This document shows, piece after piece, positions 1-5,720 of a DNA stretch of 6,381 nucleotides (position 1 is its first letter; the number at the start of each line of letters is the position of its first letter). The notes beneath the pieces are model-generated. The model worked only from the letters and a program-made list of their open reading frames with translations. It did not search any database and was not told the origin of the DNA. Origin of the DNA: Azohydromonas lata NBRC 102462 (GTDB lineage: Bacteria; Pseudomonadota; Gammaproteobacteria; Burkholderiales; Burkholderiaceae_C). The stretch lies in the NCBI GenBank assembly GCA_945878385.1, contig CAMCTE010000157.1, forward strand, positions 1 to 6,381, read 5' to 3'. The translations under genes and the position numbers were made by a program.

Positions 1-347
1 CACCCATGCGCGAATTCATGTTGCGCCAAACCCGGCAAGGCGATGTGGAATTGTTCGCCCGCATGGCGCAACTGCCCGCCGAGGTCAAGGGAACCGAAGT
101 GCCCATGCGCGTGCTGGTTCCGGCCTTCGTCACCAGCGAACTCAAAACGGCCTTCCAGATCGGCTTCCTCATCTTCGTGCCCTTCCTGATCATCGACATG
201 ATCGTGGCCAGCGTGCTGATGTCCCTGGGCATGATGATGCTCAGCCCCGTGCTCGTGGCCCTGCCCTTCAAGCTGATGCTGTTCGTGCTGGCCGACGGAT
301 GGAACCTGCTGTTGGGTTCACTGGCCGCCAGCTTTGCCACCCAATAA
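1..347 (+). CDS. fliP: Flagellar export gate protein FliP, C-terminal part (5' end outside window)
   Basis: FliP forms the pentameric core of the flagellar type III export gate in the inner membrane, with FliQ and FliR, and passes unfolded axial proteins into the growing flagellum. The open frame runs in from the left edge; the first whole codon is at 3-5, and the stop is TAA at 345-347. About 114 residues are visible, close to half of the usual FliP length of about 245. Recognisable family stretches are PMREFMLRQTR at the left edge, YVTSELKTAFQIGF-like AFVTSELKTAFQIGF, the hydrophobic FVPFLIIDMIVASVLMSLGMMM segment region, and ALPFKLMLFVLADGW near the C-terminus. The ATG at 6 is an internal methionine, not a start. 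fliQ follows after 9 bp. The TSELKTAFQIG and LPFKLMLFVL blocks fit flagellar FliP well; a virulence-type SctR homologue is less likely given these motifs. Confidence 0.96.
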   Translation, partial: PMREFMLRQTRQGDVELFARMAQLPAEVKGTEVPMRVLVPAFVTSELKTAFQIGFLIFVPFLIIDMIVASVLMSLGMMMLSPVLVALPFKLMLFVLADGWNLLLGSLAASFATQ

Positions 348-350
348 GGA
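346..350 (+). promoter_or_regulatory. Ribosome binding site of fliQ overlapping the fliP stop
   Basis: AAGGA lies 6 nt before the fliQ ATG at 357, and its first two bases are the last two of the fliP TAA stop. Ribosomes ending fliP are therefore placed on the fliQ start, which suggests translational coupling and balanced output of two subunits of one complex. The overlap is seen directly; the coupling is inferred. Confidence 0.7.
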
Positions 351-356
351 CACTCC

Positions 357-626
357 ATGGACGCTCAACAAGTCTTCACCTTTTCGCAGCACGGACTGTG
401 GATGCTGCTGATGATCAGCGCGCCCATCCTGTTGACGGTTCTTGCGCTGGGCTTGGTCGTCAGCGTCTTCCAGGCCGCCACCCAGATCAACGAGGCCACG
501 CTGTCCTTCGTGCCCAAGATCCTGGGCGCCGTGGCGGTGCTGGCCATCACGGGCCCATGGATGATCACCACACTGGTGGAGTACCTGCAGCGAACCCTGC
601 AGTCGATCCCCTCGGCAGTGGGCTGA
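357..626 (+). CDS. fliQ: Flagellar export gate protein FliQ
   Basis: FliQ is a small two-helix membrane protein that packs around the FliP/FliR core of the flagellar export gate. The product is 89 residues, the normal family length. Two hydrophobic segments are visible, at about residues 16-38 (LWMLLMISAPILL onward) and 50-72 (SFVPKILGAVAVLAI onward). Between them is the family signature QAATQINEATLSFVPK. The ATG at 357 has AAGGA at a spacing of 6 nt, and this start gives the expected N-terminus before the first helix. The gene sits between fliP (9 bp upstream) and fliR (15 bp downstream), the canonical fliPQR order. No promoter is seen between them, so expression should follow the flagellar operon that begins to the left of the window. 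Confidence 0.96.
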   Translation: MDAQQVFTFSQHGLWMLLMISAPILLTVLALGLVVSVFQAATQINEATLSFVPKILGAVAVLAITGPWMITTLVEYLQRTLQSIPSAVG

Positions 627-641
627 ACGCAGTACCTGCGC

Positions 642-1412
642 ATGATCGCCTTCACCGAGGCGCAGATCCTGGCTTGGGTCACGCCCATTCTGTGGCCTTT
701 CATCCGCATCCTGGCGTTGCTGTCGGCCATGCCCGTGCTGGGGCAGCGTTTGGTGCCGGCGCGGGTGCGGGTGGGTTTGGCCTTCGTGGTGGCGCTGTGC
801 GCTCAGGCTGCGCTGCCCCCTCAAAGTGCGGCATTGGGCGTTCCGCTGGATTCCATGACCGGCTTGATGATGGTGGCGCAACAGGTTTTCATCGGTCTGG
901 CCTTGGGCTTCGCCGTGCGGGTGGTCTTTGCGGCCGTGGAGTTCGCAGGCGAATTGGTGGGCCTGCAGATGGGGCTGAACTTCGCCGGCTTCTTTGATCC
1001 ATCCACGGCCACCCAAACCACCGCCACATCGCGGTTTTTCGGCACGCTGGTGGGCTGGCTCTTCGTCATCGCCAATGGTCACATGCTCGTGATGATGGCG
1101 GCGGTGCAGAGCTTCACGGTATTCCCGGTCAGCCCTGAACCCCTGGCGTTTCTCGTTCAGGTGACGCCTCTGACTTGGGGGTCGGAAATGTTTCGCCTGG
1201 GCCTGTGGATCGCCCTGCCGCTGGTGTCGATGCTGCTCTTCGTGAACCTGGTGCTGGGCATCATCTCCCGCGTGGCCGCGCAGATGAACATCTTCGCCAT
1301 CGGCTTTCCCATCACGCTGGGTGTGGGCCTGACCGGACTGATGCTCACGCTACCGCTGATGCAAACACCCTTCATGCACGCGCTGGAAGTGATGCTGCAG
1401 CGCTTCAGCTGA
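642..1412 (+). CDS. fliR: Flagellar export gate protein FliR
   Basis: FliR is the single-copy subunit that completes the FliP-FliQ-FliR export gate in the inner membrane; FlhB associates with it. The product is 256 residues, against about 260 in the family, so it looks complete. The N-terminal pattern (WPFIRILALLSAMPVLGQR, then VPARVRVGLAF) is typical of FliR. Further hydrophobic segments and the central ELVGLQMGLNFAGFFDP block follow, and the C-terminal half contains AAQMNIFAIGFPITLGVGL, a strong family signature. The ATG at 642 gives the right N-terminus but has no clear Shine-Dalgarno sequence, so initiation may depend on ribosomes finishing fliQ 15 bp upstream. It is the last gene of the operon in view. 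The next gene is convergent, and its stop codon begins 9 bases past the fliR stop. Confidence 0.96.
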   Translation: MIAFTEAQILAWVTPILWPFIRILALLSAMPVLGQRLVPARVRVGLAFVVALCAQAALPPQSAALGVPLDSMTGLMMVAQQVFIGLALGFAVRVVFAAVEFAGELVGLQMGLNFAGFFDPSTATQTTATSRFFGTLVGWLFVIANGHMLVMMAAVQSFTVFPVSPEPLAFLVQVTPLTWGSEMFRLGLWIALPLVSMLLFVNLVLGIISRVAAQMNIFAIGFPITLGVGLTGLMLTLPLMQTPFMHALEVMLQRFS

Positions 1413-1420
1413 ATTCGGCG

Positions 1421-3037
1421 CTATTTGGCCCCCACCGAAAACCATTTGATCTCGACATAGTTGTCGGCCTTGTGGGCCGGTGTCACATGGGCGCGCACCG
1501 CCCAAGGGATCACTTGCCGATGCAGGGGGATCACCACGATGTCGTCGCGATAGGCCTTCAGTGCGGCCTTCACCAGGGCTTCGCGCTTGGCAGGGTCGCC
1601 CTCCACGCTGGACTTCGCGGCCAAGTCATCTACTTTATCGTTGCGGTAGTTGCCGTAGTTGTAGGCACCGATGCCGCCTGAGCCACGGTTGCGGTACAGC
1701 GGCGTCATGGAGGTTTCCGCGTCGGTGATGGCCCCGCCCCAGCCCAGCATGTAGGCACTGGTGTCAAGCTTTTCAATCTTGGGGAAGTAGGTGGTGCGCG
1801 GCATTGCGTTCACCCGCACCTTGATCTTGAGTTGGGCCCACATGCCGGCCAGGGCAATGCAAATCTCTTCATCGTTGATGTAGCGGTTGTTGGGGCAGTC
1901 CAGGGTGAACTCGAACCCTTCCGCGTAACCAGCCTCAGCCATCAGCGCGCGTGCCGCTTTGAGGTCATAGGGCAGGCGCTTTTCAAGTTCCGCGTCGTTG
2001 TAGGCAGCCAGCGGCGAGGGTGTCAGCGCCCCTGAGGGAACACTCAAGCCGTTCATGAGCTTGGTGCGAATGGTTTCGATGTCGATGGCTTGGTACATCG
2101 CACGCCGCACGCGCAGGTCTTTGAAGGGGTTCTTGCCCTTGACGCTGCTGTACTGGAGTTCTTCGCGCGCATGGTCCAGCCCGATGAAGACGATTCGGTT
2201 TTCCTGCCCGTCCACCACCTTCACACCCGCCGTGTTGCGCAGGCGCGCAATGTCGCGCGGGGCGGGGTCGTGCACGAAGTCCAGTTCGCCGCTGACCAGG
2301 GCCGCCAACCGCGTCGCGTCGTTGGTGATCGGCGTGAACACCGATTCCTGCACATTGCCCTCGAAGGCGCCCCAGTAGTTGGGGTTGCGCTTGTGCACCG
2401 TGCGCACACCCGGCTGACGCTGCACCAGCATATAAGGGCCGGTGCCGTTGGCATTCATGGAAGCATGGCTTTCCTCACGGTTCTTGAAATCCAGCGGCTT
2501 GGTGACCTTGTGCTTTTCGCTCCAGGCCCTGCTCATCATGGGCAGGGTTTCAATGTGCTGCAGGAAGATCGGGTTCACATTCTTCAGGCGGAACTCCACC
2601 GTCAGGTCGTCCAGCTTCACCGGTTCTCCACAGGCCAGCGCATAGGCATTGAGCTGCGAGGTGGGCGCCTGGGCGCGCTTGATTGAAAACACCACATCAT
2701 CCGCGTTGAAGGGCGTGCCATCATGGAATTTCACCCCGGTGCGCAACTTGAAGCGCCACACGGTGGGCGAGACCTGCTGCCAGCTCGTGGCCAGGGCCGG
2801 GGTGAGCTGCAGTTGACGGTCGCGTGAGAGCAGCCGCTCATACACCTGCGCATTCATGATGTTGGTCATGAGCTCGTTCTGCGAATGCGGGTCCATCGTC
2901 AGCGGGTCGCCGCTGCTGGCCCAGCGCAGGGTTTGGGCCTGGGCCTGTTCCGCCCAGCCCAGGCCGCACAGCAGCACCAGGGTGCCCACCACGGAACAGG
3001 CCGCCGCGCGCGCATGGCGCCAAGAGTTGCGCTTCAT
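1421..3037 (-). CDS. Periplasmic ABC transporter substrate-binding protein, family 5 (DppA/OppA/NikA superfamily)
   Basis: This is a secreted solute-binding protein of the SBP_bac_5 superfamily, whose members bind peptides, nickel chelates, glutathione or opines for an ABC importer. The 538 residues match the family size. The signal peptide has a basic start (MKRNSWRHAR), a hydrophobic core to about residue 28 and a likely cleavage after AQA at 34. No lipobox is seen, so it should be soluble in the periplasm. Family motifs in order are VKFHDGTPFNADDVVFSI (about 102-119), NGTGPYML (197-204), NPNYWG (218-223) and VRRAMYQAID (310-319). I chose ATG at 3037 over the adjacent TTG at 3040 because GAGGA then lies 7 nt upstream. 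It follows a copper chaperone gene after 10 bp and is probably in the same transcript. No permease or ATPase gene is in view. The mature protein has three cysteines (136, 381, 393). The ligand cannot be told from sequence alone. Confidence 0.93.
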   Translation of the reverse strand: MKRNSWRHARAAACSVVGTLVLLCGLGWAEQAQAQTLRWASSGDPLTMDPHSQNELMTNIMNAQVYERLLSRDRQLQLTPALATSWQQVSPTVWRFKLRTGVKFHDGTPFNADDVVFSIKRAQAPTSQLNAYALACGEPVKLDDLTVEFRLKNVNPIFLQHIETLPMMSRAWSEKHKVTKPLDFKNREESHASMNANGTGPYMLVQRQPGVRTVHKRNPNYWGAFEGNVQESVFTPITNDATRLAALVSGELDFVHDPAPRDIARLRNTAGVKVVDGQENRIVFIGLDHAREELQYSSVKGKNPFKDLRVRRAMYQAIDIETIRTKLMNGLSVPSGALTPSPLAAYNDAELEKRLPYDLKAARALMAEAGYAEGFEFTLDCPNNRYINDEEICIALAGMWAQLKIKVRVNAMPRTTYFPKIEKLDTSAYMLGWGGAITDAETSMTPLYRNRGSGGIGAYNYGNYRNDKVDDLAAKSSVEGDPAKREALVKAALKAYRDDIVVIPLHRQVIPWAVRAHVTPAHKADNYVEIKWFSVGAK

Positions 3038-3044
3038 CAAGAAT

Positions 3045-3049
3045 TCCTC
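3045..3049 (-). promoter_or_regulatory. Ribosome binding site of the substrate-binding protein, overlapping the chaperone stop
   Basis: Read on the minus strand, the TGA stop of the chaperone gene (3050-3048) runs straight into the Shine-Dalgarno sequence GAGGA (3049-3045), followed 7 nt later by ATG at 3037. The overlap decides the start in favour of ATG 3037 rather than TTG 3040. It also points to translational coupling of the two genes. Confidence 0.65.
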
Positions 3050-3245
3050 AGTTGGATGCGGGGTAACCTTCTTCGGCCAAGGCAGCCTTGACCGAATCGG
3101 CCGATGCGCTGGTTTCCACCGTCACCTTGTGGTGCGGCAAATCGGCCTGTACGCGGGCGGCAGGGTCCAGTTGCTGCACCACTTGCGTGACCGTCTTCAC
3201 GCAGTGGCCGCAGGTCATGTCAGGCAGGGTCAGTTCGATGGTCAT
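3048..3245 (-). CDS. copZ: Copper chaperone, single HMA domain (CopZ-type)
   Basis: This small cytosolic protein probably binds Cu(I) and hands it to the CopA pump. The product is 65 residues and consists of one heavy-metal-associated (HMA) domain. The metal site is DMTCGHC, with cysteines at residues 12 and 15 in the loop after the first strand. The rest fits the beta-alpha-beta-beta-alpha-beta fold: a helix at about 16-26, paired strands around 30-43 (RVQADLPHHKVTVET) and a second helix ending in the usual EEGYP. The ATG at 3245 has GGAG 6 nt upstream. The frame stays open further upstream, but that extension would run into copA and has no HMA character. The gene is divergent from copA across 81 bp, the natural partner arrangement, and is followed by a substrate-binding protein gene after 10 bp. 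Asp in place of the more common Gly before MTC is a minor variant. A mercury-binding MerP-like role is less likely, as there is no signal peptide. Confidence 0.92.
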   Translation of the reverse strand: MTIELTLPDMTCGHCVKTVTQVVQQLDPAARVQADLPHHKVTVETSASADSVKAALAEEGYPASN

Positions 3246-3326
3246 GGCCCACTCCGGTGAAAGTTTCGAGCACAGTCTACAGTCGCCCGCAGCGTCACGA
3301 ATGTCCCCTCCCACCACTTGCAACCC
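3246..3326. promoter_or_regulatory. Divergent copZ / copA intergenic promoter region
   Basis: These 81 bp must hold promoters for the minus-strand copZ unit and for the plus-strand copA, unless transcription starts inside the flanking genes. I see the copZ Shine-Dalgarno (GGAG, 3255-3252 on the minus strand) and a tandem repeat ACAGTC-T-ACAGTC at 3272-3284. On the minus strand the same bases give TAGACT, a 4/6 match to a -10 box, but no convincing -35 box. I find no clear CueR-type dyad with a 19-bp spacer and no CopR-type box. The assignment rests on gene layout. Confidence 0.5.
3272..3284. repeat. Short tandem direct repeat ACAGTC with 1-bp spacer
   Basis: ACAGTC occurs at 3272-3277 and again at 3279-3284, separated by one T, near the middle of the divergent copZ/copA promoter region. 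It is exact but short, so chance is a real possibility. Its location is what makes it a candidate protein-binding site. Confidence 0.35.
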
Positions 3327-5636
3327 ATGGCCATCATCGAACTGACGCTGGACATCCAAGGCATGACCTGCGCCAGTTGCGTGCGCCGGGTGGAGAAGGC
3401 CTTGGCCAAGGTGGAAGGGGTGAGTGAATGCAGCGTCAACCTGGCCACCGAGCAGGCGCACCTGCGCATCGGAGATGCACCCACCCCGAATGACAAGCGT
3501 GGGCTGTTCGGGCTTCAGATGGCGCGCGCGAACCCACAGGCTTCGGTCACAACGAGTGCAACGGCCGAAAAGGCCATACAAGCCGTGCTACAGGCCGTGC
3601 AGAAGGCGGGCTACGAGGCCTGCGTGCACCAAGACGACAACCAGCCGGCCGCAGCCACGGACCAAGCGGGGTGGAAGGTGGCGGTCGCGGCCCTGCTCAG
3701 CATTCCCCTGGTACTGCCCATGCTCCTGGCGCCCGTTGGCCTGCATGCGATGCCACCGGCTTGGGTTCAGTTCCTGTTGGCCACACCGGTGCAGTTCTGG
3801 CTGGGCTGGCGCTTCTACCGGGCCGGCTGGCATGCCGCACGCAGTCTCAGCGGCAACATGGACCTGCTGGTGGCCATTGGTACCAGCGCGGCCTATGGTC
3901 TCAGTCTTTGGTTGTGGGCCCCTTGGGCTGCTGCGCCCGCCACCGCCCATCAGGCCGCGCACGCACAACCCCCGCAACCTCATCTCTACTTTGAAAGCGC
4001 CGCCGTGGTCATCACCCTGGTGATGTTGGGCAAATGGCTGGAAACGCGGGCCAAGCACAAGACCCTGGCCGCGCTCGAAGCCCTGCGCGCGCTGCGGCCT
4101 GAGACTGCCCTGGTGATGGTGGACGGCCAACCCCAGGAGCGGCCACTGAAAGCCCTGCAACGGGGCGATGTGGTGATGGTGCGGCCTGGCCAGCGCGTGA
4201 GCGTGGACGGTGAAATCACCGAGGGCCGCAGCCATTTGGATGAATCGGCCATCACCGGCGAAAGCCTGCCCGTGCCGCGCGAGGTGGGGCAGCGTGTGAT
4301 CGGCGGCACGCTCAACGGCGAAGGCCTGCTGCTGGTGCGCACCACCGCGCTGGGCGCCGAAACCGCACTGTCGCGCATCGTGCGCTTGGTGGAACAGGCC
4401 CAGGCCCGCAAGGCACCCATCCAACAGACCGTGGACCGGGTGAGCGCGGTGTTCGTGCCGGCGGTGATGCTGATCGCCCTGTTCACCCTGATCGGCTGGC
4501 GCCTGTGGGCGCCTGAAGCGGCCTGGGAAGGCGCCATCGTGCACGCCGTGGCGGTGTTGGTGATTGCCTGCCCCTGCGCCCTGGGCCTGGCCACCCCTGC
4601 CACGCTGATGGTAGGCACTGGCATGGCTGCACAGCTGGGCCTTTTGGTGCGCGATGCTCAAGCCTTGGAACTGCTGCGAGCCGTGAAGGTGGTGGCGCTG
4701 GACAAGACCGGCACGCTCACGCAAGGGCAGCCCCGCTTGGTGGAATGCGTGGCAGCGCCAGATCGTTTGGAAGTGGGCGCGGCCATGGCATTGGCCGCAG
4801 CACTTCAGCAAGGCAGCGAACACCCATTGGCCAAGGCCGTGCGCGATTCAGCCGCTCAGCAAGGCTTGAGTGTGGCCCACGCCTCGGCGCTGGTGGTGGT
4901 GCCCGGGCGCGGGCTTCAAGGCACGGTTGAAGAGCACAGCACCCTGCGCTTGGGCAGCACGCGCTGGATGCAGGAACTGGGCATCGATCTTCGCCCCGTG
5001 CAAGGCGCCATCGACGCCGCGCTGGCGCAGGGGCGCACCGTGAGCGTGTTGGCTTCTGATTCGCATGCGCTGGCAGCCCTGAGCTTTGGCGACACCCTGC
5101 GCCCTGAAGCAATCGAAGCCGTGGCCACCCTCAGGGCCCTGGGCGTGCGCTGCGTGATGATCAGCGGCGACAACGAAGCCGCCGCCCGCGCCATTGCACG
5201 GGAGGTGGGTATCGACGATGTGCGCGCGCCGGTGCTGCCCGCCGAAAAGGCGCAAGCGGTGCAGGCACTGCGGTCGGGCCTGCAACCCGGTGAGCGCGTG
5301 GCCATGGTGGGCGACGGCGTGAACGACGCGCCAGCATTGGCCGCCGCCGACATCGGACTGGCCATGCCCGGCACCGATGTGGCCATGGAAACCGCGGGCA
5401 TGACCCTGCTGCGCCCTGACCTGCGATTGATTCCGCAGGGCATCGCCCTTTCACGCGCGGTGACGCGCAAGATCCACCAGAACCTCTTTTGGGCCTTTGC
5501 CTACAACGTGGTGGGCATTCCGCTGGCGGCCTTGGGCTTCTTGAGCCCGGTGGTGGCAGGCGCGGCGATGGCGGCGTCCAGTGTCAGTGTGATCAGCAAT
5601 TCGCTGCTGTTGCGGCGGTGGCGGCCGCCCACCTGA
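3327..5636 (+). CDS. copA: Cu(I)-exporting P1B-type ATPase CopA
   Basis: CopA is an inner-membrane pump that uses ATP to move cytosolic Cu(I) to the periplasm, giving copper tolerance or supplying cuproenzymes. The product is 769 residues. In order: an N-terminal HMA domain with GMTCASC (Cys15, Cys18); four helices between about 117 and 238; the actuator domain with TGES (310-313); a helix at about 373-394; the metal-site helix with CPC (415-417); the phosphorylation motif DKTGT with Asp459; the nucleotide-binding SEHPLA (His499-Pro500) and GRGLQG; GDGVNDA (662-668); and two last helices with YN (726-727) and MAASS (748-752). CPC, YN and MxxSS together mark Cu(I) specificity (P1B-1). Residues about 49-80 are an unusual insertion inside the HMA domain. 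I chose ATG 3327 because it gives the normal HMA start; TTG at 3318 is in frame, and neither has a good Shine-Dalgarno. It is divergent from copZ and ends at a strong terminator. Confidence 0.96.
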   Translation: MAIIELTLDIQGMTCASCVRRVEKALAKVEGVSECSVNLATEQAHLRIGDAPTPNDKRGLFGLQMARANPQASVTTSATAEKAIQAVLQAVQKAGYEACVHQDDNQPAAATDQAGWKVAVAALLSIPLVLPMLLAPVGLHAMPPAWVQFLLATPVQFWLGWRFYRAGWHAARSLSGNMDLLVAIGTSAAYGLSLWLWAPWAAAPATAHQAAHAQPPQPHLYFESAAVVITLVMLGKWLETRAKHKTLAALEALRALRPETALVMVDGQPQERPLKALQRGDVVMVRPGQRVSVDGEITEGRSHLDESAITGESLPVPREVGQRVIGGTLNGEGLLLVRTTALGAETALSRIVRLVEQAQARKAPIQQTVDRVSAVFVPAVMLIALFTLIGWRLWAPEAAWEGAIVHAVAVLVIACPCALGLATPATLMVGTGMAAQLGLLVRDAQALELLRAVKVVALDKTGTLTQGQPRLVECVAAPDRLEVGAAMALAAALQQGSEHPLAKAVRDSAAQQGLSVAHASALVVVPGRGLQGTVEEHSTLRLGSTRWMQELGIDLRPVQGAIDAALAQGRTVSVLASDSHALAALSFGDTLRPEAIEAVATLRALGVRCVMISGDNEAAARAIAREVGIDDVRAPVLPAEKAQAVQALRSGLQPGERVAMVGDGVNDAPALAAADIGLAMPGTDVAMETAGMTLLRPDLRLIPQGIALSRAVTRKIHQNLFWAFAYNVVGIPLAALGFLSPVVAGAAMAASSVSVISNSLLLRRWRPPT

Positions 5637-5671
5637 TTCATCGCAAGGCGCCAAGTGCCGGCGCATGCATG

Positions 5672-5700
5672 AAAAAGGGCCGCAACCGCGGCCCTTTGTC
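5672..5700. terminator. Bidirectional rho-independent terminator
   Basis: A perfect 10-bp inverted repeat, AAAGGGCCGC (5674-5683) and GCGGCCCTTT (5688-5697), is closed by the 4-nt loop AACC. Read on the minus strand, the stem ends in a run of five T (5676-5672), so it is a good terminator for the cytochrome gene. Read on the plus strand it ends in TTTGTC, a weaker tail that still suits copA, which stops 37 bp upstream. Its placement between two convergent genes supports use in both directions. Confidence 0.88.
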
Positions 5701-5720
5701 CACAAACCGTCAACGGACGA

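Noticed and set aside
299..997. 232-codon plus-strand open frame spanning fliP, fliQ and fliR out of frame
   Set aside because: It overlaps three confidently assigned genes in another frame, and its product has Gly/Ala/Arg-rich shadow composition.
318..1082. 254-codon minus-strand open frame opposite fliQ and fliR
   Set aside because: The product is a low-complexity Gly/His/Gln/Arg-rich string antisense to well-conserved flagellar genes; no motif or plausible start supports it.
3038..3040. TTG as the start of the substrate-binding protein
   Set aside because: The next codon is ATG, with a better spacing from GAGGA (7 nt rather than 4), and the signal peptide is unaffected.
3048..3581. A 177-residue version of the copper chaperone with a long N-terminal extension
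   Set aside because: The extension runs through the promoter region into the antisense of copA. The HMA domain starts at once after the ATG at 3245, which has a good ribosome binding site.
3588..4823. 411-codon open frame on the minus strand inside copA
   Set aside because: It lies wholly antisense to conserved CopA coding sequence. Its product is rich in His, Gln, Gly and Arg without domain pattern, as expected of a shadow frame in GC-rich DNA.
5648..5664. Small hairpin GCGCC / GGCGC just after copA
   Set aside because: Only 5 bp of stem with a 7-nt loop and no T-run; the 10-bp stem a few bases downstream is the evident terminator.
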